From contig CALMSE010000229.1 in the NCBI GenBank assembly GCA_937872275.1, positions 1 through 10,001 of the forward strand: 10,001 nt of DNA, in the 5' to 3' direction. Positions 6,572-10,001 of the stretch are shown piece after piece. Made by a program: the position numbers and the translations under genes. The notes under the pieces were generated by a model, which saw nothing but the letters and a program-made list of their open reading frames with translations, was not told the DNA's origin and searched no databases. The stretch comes from an uncultured Leucobacter sp. (lineage in GTDB: Bacteria; Actinomycetota; Actinomycetes; Actinomycetales; Microbacteriaceae). Positions within the stretch are counted from its first letter, which is position 1, and each line of letters starts with the position of its first letter.

Positions 6572-6574
6572 GCT
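6569..6574 (+). promoter_or_regulatory. -10 element suggesting a leaderless Nudix transcript
   Basis: TAGGCT, formed partly from the TAG stop of the amine oxidase, lies exactly seven bases before the Nudix ATG at 6582. In actinomycetes a TAnnnT hexamer about seven bases upstream of ATG commonly places the transcription start on the A of the start codon, giving a leaderless mRNA. The lack of a good Shine-Dalgarno sequence here agrees. No -35 was identified. Confidence 0.4.
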
Positions 6575-6581
6575 GGATCGC

Positions 6582-6989
6582 ATGGGCGAGATCTTCGTGA
6601 GCGCGGTCGCCATGCGCGACGATCGGGGCCGCGTGCTCAACGTGCGCAAGCGCGGCACGAGCATGCTGATGCTGCCGGGCGGCAAGCCCGAGCCGGGCGA
6701 ACGCCCGGACGAGACCGCCGTGCGCGAGTTCGCGGAGGAGCTCGGCGTCGCGCTCGACCCCGCACGGCTGCGCCTTGTCGGCGAGTTCCGCGCCGCCGCC
6801 GCGAACGAGCACGGCTTCACCGTCGTGGCCACGGTCTACGAGCACCCCTACGCTCCTGGCGCCTCGGTGAGCGCCGAGATCGAGCATCTGGAGTGGGTGG
6901 ATCCCGCGATCCCCCGCGACGACATGGCCCCGCTCAACACGGAGCACGTCTTCCCGCTGCTGCTCGCCGCCCCGGACGCGGGACGCTGA
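6582..6989 (+). CDS. Nudix hydrolase, small single-domain
   Basis: Encodes 135 residues, essentially one Nudix domain. The box is complete: Gly34, five residues, Glu40, seven residues, then REFAEELGV (48-56), satisfying GX5EX7REUXEEXGU, with Glu52 and Glu53 as expected metal ligands. The flanks also fit: FVSAVAMRDDRGRVLNVRK (5-23), MLPGGKPEPGE (30-40) and the later strand LEWVDP (102-107). It should hydrolyse a nucleoside diphosphate linked to another group; the substrate (oxidised dNTP, NADH, ADP-ribose or other) is not evident. It differs from the NrtR in this window by its active catalytic residues and lack of a DNA-binding domain. The ATG lies 10 bases after the amine oxidase stop with only a weak GGAT as ribosome-binding site; a leaderless start is possible. 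A metabolic link with the neighbouring oxidase is not established. Confidence 0.93.
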   Translation: MGEIFVSAVAMRDDRGRVLNVRKRGTSMLMLPGGKPEPGERPDETAVREFAEELGVALDPARLRLVGEFRAAAANEHGFTVVATVYEHPYAPGASVSAEIEHLEWVDPAIPRDDMAPLNTEHVFPLLLAAPDAGR

Positions 6990-7002
6990 GGCCGGAACCC
7001 GC

Positions 7003-8451
7003 TCAGAGGTCGAGCCCGCCGATCCACACGCCCTTCTCCTCGAGGTACTCGCCGAGCGCGGCCTCCCCCATCTCTCGACCCCAGCCACTCGCCTTGAAGC
7101 CGCCCCACGGCGCCGCCGGGTCGGGGATCGGCAGCATGTTCACGTACACCGCCCCGGCGTCGATGCGCGCGGCCAGCTCGTGCGCCTCGTTCAGGTCGGT
7201 CGTCCAGATCGCGGCGGCGAGCCCGTACTCGGTGTCGTTGGCGCGCGCGACGAGGTCGTCGACACTGTCGTAGCTCATCACCGGCATGACGGGCCCGAAG
7301 ATCTCCTCGCGCACGATCGTCATGTCGTCGCGCACATCGGCGACCACGGTGGGCTCGAAGAAGTACCCCGCCGCGAGCTCGCCGCCGGGCCTGGAGCCGC
7401 CGCTCAGGATCGTGGCGCCCTCGTCGCGCGCGGTCTGCACGTAGCGCTCCACCCGCGCGAGCTGCTCGGCGGAGTTCAGCGGGCCGAGCACGGTGCGCTC
7501 GTCGAGACCGTCGCCGATCCTGAGCCGCGCCGCGGCCTCGGCGAGCCGCCGCGTGAACTCGTCGACCACGCTCGCGTGCACGTAGAAGCGCGAGTACGCC
7601 GCGCAGACCTGGCCGCTGTTGAGCACGTTGCCCATGAGGTTGCCCTCGACGGCCTTCTCGAGGTCGGCGTTCGCCGTGACGATGCTCGGCGACTTGCCGC
7701 CGAGCTCGAGGGTGACGCGCTTCAGGTTGCCGGCGGAGGCCCGCACGATCGAGCGCCCGACCTCCGTGGAGCCGGTGAAGCTGATCTTGTCGACGCCGGG
7801 GTGCTCGGCGAGCCGCCGCCCGGCCTGCGCCCCGCCCGTGACGAGGTTCACCACGCCGTCGGGCACGCCCGCCTCGGCGAGCAGCTCGACCAGCCGCACG
7901 GTGCTGAGCGGGGTCTGCTCGGCGGGCTTCAGCACGACCGTGTTGCCGGTCGCGAGGGCCGGGGCGAGCTTCCACACGGTCGTCATGAAGGGGAAGTTCC
8001 ACGGGATCACGAGCGCGCACACCCCGACCGGCTGCTTGCGCGTGTACTGCAGCACACCGGGCAGGCTCACGGGGTTGGTCGATCCGGCGATCTTCGTGGG
8101 CCACCCGGCGAAATAGCGCAGGTGGGCCGCCGCCGCGGGGATGTTGACGCCGCGGCTGACACCGATCGGCTGGCCGACGTCGCGGGTCTCGAGCTCGGCG
8201 ATCTCATCGGCGTGCGCGTCGATCAGCTCTGCGGCGCGCCACAGGATCTCGCCCCGCCGCGCGGGGCTCAAGCCCTGCCACGGTCCGCGGAGCGCCGCGC
8301 GCGCCGCCGCCACGGCCGCGTCGACATCGTCGGGGCTCGCCTCGGAGGCGGTCGCGAAGACCGCGCCCGTCGCCGGGTTCACGACATCGAACTCGCCGCC
8401 GTCGCTCGCGCCGCGCCATTCGCCGCCGATGCAGAGCGTGCGGGCGGTCAC
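7003..8451 (-). CDS. NAD(P)-dependent aldehyde dehydrogenase
   Basis: Encodes 482 residues, normal for the aldehyde dehydrogenase superfamily. It oxidises an aldehyde to the carboxylic acid with NAD(P)+ in the cytosol. Visible landmarks are IGGEWR (8-13), FDVVNPATG (21-29), the oxyanion-hole PWNFP (150-154, Asn152), LKPAEQTPLS (174-183), FTGSTEVGR (225-233), the general base Glu249 in LELGGKSP (248-255), the nucleophile Cys283 in SGQVCAAYSR (279-288), EEIFGPVMPV (382-391) and PWGGFKASGWGRE (448-460). The overall pattern resembles betaine-aldehyde, phenylacetaldehyde and amino-aldehyde dehydrogenases. The GTG start at 8451 overlaps the stop of the upstream flavin oxidase (GTGA) and begins right at the family's N-terminus; the frame remains open further upstream only as a shadow. 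No strong ribosome-binding site precedes it, so translation is probably coupled. It most likely processes the aldehyde made by its partner oxidase, and perhaps that from the amine oxidase on the other strand. Confidence 0.95.
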   Translation of the reverse strand: MTARTLCIGGEWRGASDGGEFDVVNPATGAVFATASEASPDDVDAAVAAARAALRGPWQGLSPARRGEILWRAAELIDAHADEIAELETRDVGQPIGVSRGVNIPAAAAHLRYFAGWPTKIAGSTNPVSLPGVLQYTRKQPVGVCALVIPWNFPFMTTVWKLAPALATGNTVVLKPAEQTPLSTVRLVELLAEAGVPDGVVNLVTGGAQAGRRLAEHPGVDKISFTGSTEVGRSIVRASAGNLKRVTLELGGKSPSIVTANADLEKAVEGNLMGNVLNSGQVCAAYSRFYVHASVVDEFTRRLAEAAARLRIGDGLDERTVLGPLNSAEQLARVERYVQTARDEGATILSGGSRPGGELAAGYFFEPTVVADVRDDMTIVREEIFGPVMPVMSYDSVDDLVARANDTEYGLAAAIWTTDLNEAHELAARIDAGAVYVNMLPIPDPAAPWGGFKASGWGREMGEAALGEYLEEKGVWIGGLDL

Positions 8452-10001
8452 GCGGCGACCCCCGTCCGAGCCGCGGCGCCTCCAGCGGCCCCGACCGCAT
8501 CGTCTTCGAGGATGAAGTCGGCCACGCGCTCCCCCACGAGCACCGCGGGCGCGTGCGTGTTGCCGGAGGGCACCGAGGGGAACACCGAGCAGTCGGCGAC
8601 GCGGAGCCCCGCGACACCCCGCACGCGCAGGCGCGGATCCACCACCGCCATCGCGTCGCGCCCCATCTTGCAGGTGCCCGACGGGTGGTGGTAGGTGAGG
8701 ATCTGCTCGCGCACGTACTGCTCGAGCGCCTCGCCCATGACCTCGGCGCCCGGGAACAGCTCGGCCCCGCGTTCGCCCGCGAGCGCGGGCTGAGCGGCGA
8801 TCTCGCGGCACTTCGCGATGGCCGCGAGCATGGTCTGCATGTCCTGCGGGTCGCTGAAGTAGCCGAGGTCGACGCGCGGCAGATCGTGCGGGTCGGCGGA
8901 GGCCAGGAACACCCGACCCGCGCTGAAGGGGCGGATCACCCCGGCCAGGAAGGTGAAGGCCTGCTCGGGAACCTCGGCGCCGCGCACGGGCAGCCCCTTC
9001 GCCACGAGGATCGGCTGCAGGTCGGGGGCCGTGAGGCCCGGGTCGGACTTCGCGAAGAAGTGGCATTCGGTGCCGTTCGCGCGCTGCGGCTCGATGGGGT
9101 GCGTCGATTCGTAGACGAGCGGCACCAGGAAGTGATCCTGCAGGTTCCCGCCGACACCGGGCAGCGCCCGCCGCACCTCGATGCCGTGCGCCGCGAGTTC
9201 CCCGGGGTCGCCGATGCCGCTCAGCATGAGCAGCTGCGGCGACTGGTACGAGCCGGCCGCGAACACCACGTCGCGCTCGGCCTCGAGCGCGACCTCCTCG
9301 CCCGCGTGCTCGATGACGACACCGGTGCAGCGGTCGCCGTCGAAGGTGAGCCGCAGCGCGAGCGAGAACGGGAAGACGAACAGGCGGGGATCGTCCTTCA
9401 CGCCCTCCAGGTAGGCGTCCCACGAGGTGCAGCGCTTGCCGTCGCGCACGTTGATCTGGGCGACGGCGACGCCGAGCGGGCTCTCGCCGTTGTAGTCGGG
9501 GTTCACCGCCAGCCCGGCCTGCTCGCCCGCCTCGATGAACCGGTGCGTGAGCCGGTTCGGCTCGTGGTTCAGCGCGACCGGCATCGGGCCGCCCGTGCCG
9601 CGGTGGTCGTCGACGCCGCCCTCGAAGTCCTCCATGCGCCGGTAGACCGGCAGCACCTCGTCCCAGCCCCAGCCGGGAGCGCCCTGCAGCGCCCACGCGT
9701 CGAAGTCGGCCCGCACGCCCCGCGCGTGCACGAGGCCGTACATGGCGCTCGAACCGCCGAAGACCCTGCCTCGGGGCAGCTCGACCACTGTGCCCGAGGC
9801 GTGCTGCTGGGGCTCCGAGCGGATGCGCCAGTCGGTGTCGAGCCCCCACAGCTCCCACATGCGGGTGATGTCGGTGATCCGCTCGTCGTCGACCGGGCCG
9901 CCGGCCTCGACGATCGCGACGGTGCGGCCGGCGTCGAGCAGGCGGCGCGCGGCCGCGCAGCCGGCGGATCCCGCCCCGATGACGATGGGGTCGAAGCGGC
10001 G
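8448..10001 (-). CDS. GMC-family flavin alcohol oxidase/dehydrogenase (N-terminus beyond window)
   Basis: 517 codons are visible, open from the window edge at 10001; only a few N-terminal residues should be missing because the FAD strand begins at the third visible residue (FDPIVIGAGSAG, 3-14; Glu32 as ribose ligand). An internal ATG at 9860 would delete this FAD loop and is not the start. Both glucose-methanol-choline signatures are present: GRVFGGSSAMYGLVHARG (78-95) and GSYQSPQLLMLSGIG (250-264). The active-site motif HHPSGTCKMG (438-447) supplies His439, and SGNTHAP (479-485) supplies His483, 44 residues later. The enzyme should oxidise an alcohol to an aldehyde with FAD. It overlaps the downstream aldehyde dehydrogenase by four bases, a typical alcohol-to-acid pair like BetA/BetB. 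Choline would be the default annotation, but the second catalytic residue is His instead of Asn, so another primary alcohol is at least as likely. Confidence 0.93.
   Translation of the reverse strand, partial: RRFDPIVIGAGSAGCAAARRLLDAGRTVAIVEAGGPVDDERITDITRMWELWGLDTDWRIRSEPQQHASGTVVELPRGRVFGGSSAMYGLVHARGVRADFDAWALQGAPGWGWDEVLPVYRRMEDFEGGVDDHRGTGGPMPVALNHEPNRLTHRFIEAGEQAGLAVNPDYNGESPLGVAVAQINVRDGKRCTSWDAYLEGVKDDPRLFVFPFSLALRLTFDGDRCTGVVIEHAGEEVALEAERDVVFAAGSYQSPQLLMLSGIGDPGELAAHGIEVRRALPGVGGNLQDHFLVPLVYESTHPIEPQRANGTECHFFAKSDPGLTAPDLQPILVAKGLPVRGAEVPEQAFTFLAGVIRPFSAGRVFLASADPHDLPRVDLGYFSDPQDMQTMLAAIAKCREIAAQPALAGERGAELFPGAEVMGEALEQYVREQILTYHHPSGTCKMGRDAMAVVDPRLRVRGVAGLRVADCSVFPSVPSGNTHAPAVLVGERVADFILEDDAVGAAGGAAARTGVAA

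Noticed and set aside
4823..6832. A 669-codon minus-strand frame opposite the amine oxidase
   Set aside because: No recognisable motif; the composition is that of an antisense shadow and the opposite strand carries clear flavin oxidase motifs in every part.
6986..7006. CTGAG/CTCAG inverted repeat between convergent genes as a bidirectional terminator
   Set aside because: Only a 5-bp stem with an 11-nt loop and no T tract on either side; expected by chance in this composition.
7003..9858. A 951-codon open frame ending in the aldehyde dehydrogenase
   Set aside because: Everything above 8451 is a shadow of the flavin oxidase in another frame. The true start is the GTG overlapping the oxidase stop.

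Overview
This is a high-GC window with strong G/C bias at third codon positions, tightly packed genes with 4-base ATGA/GTGA overlaps, and TAGGCT/TAGGAT-type -10 hexamers. Together these point to an actinomycete. The overall look suggests Microbacteriaceae (Leucobacter-like), but that genus-level guess is inference only.

Left part (1-2440, minus strand): a de novo NAD biosynthesis operon reading nrtR -> nadA -> nadB, with nadB cut by the left window edge. Consecutive genes overlap by four bases. nrtR encodes a Nudix-fold/winged-helix NAD regulator with a degenerate Nudix box. In front of it lies a 25-bp inverted repeat (2415-2439, 10 of 11 positions paired) that covers a good -10 hexamer. This is the layout expected of an autoregulated operon that is repressed when NAD is plentiful.

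Middle (2440-3139): about 700 bases without a convincing gene. It holds a run of GC-rich hairpins, including a perfect 9-bp stem with a 3-nt loop at 2938-2958 and, directly before it, a bulged 11-bp stem. No known RNA family was recognised.

Right part (3140-6989, plus strand): mscL (large-conductance mechanosensitive channel), then an APC-superfamily amino acid/amine permease, a flavin amine oxidase of the polyamine/monoamine oxidase type, and a small Nudix hydrolase with an intact catalytic box. The permease and oxidase are 18 bp apart and probably co-transcribed. The Nudix gene may be made from a leaderless transcript.

Right end (7003-10001, minus strand): an NAD(P)-dependent aldehyde dehydrogenase and, overlapping it upstream by four bases, a GMC-family flavin alcohol oxidase/dehydrogenase whose first few residues lie beyond the window. 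These two converge on the plus-strand genes with a 13-bp gap. A permease, amine oxidase, alcohol oxidase and aldehyde dehydrogenase side by side suggest a module that imports an amine or amino alcohol and oxidises it through an aldehyde to an acid; the substrate cannot be read from sequence. The alcohol oxidase carries a His/His active-site pair rather than the His/Asn pair of choline-oxidising relatives, so a plain choline-to-betaine label is not secure. I saw no CRISPR array, insertion sequence, tRNA or rRNA, and no clearly undescribed system.
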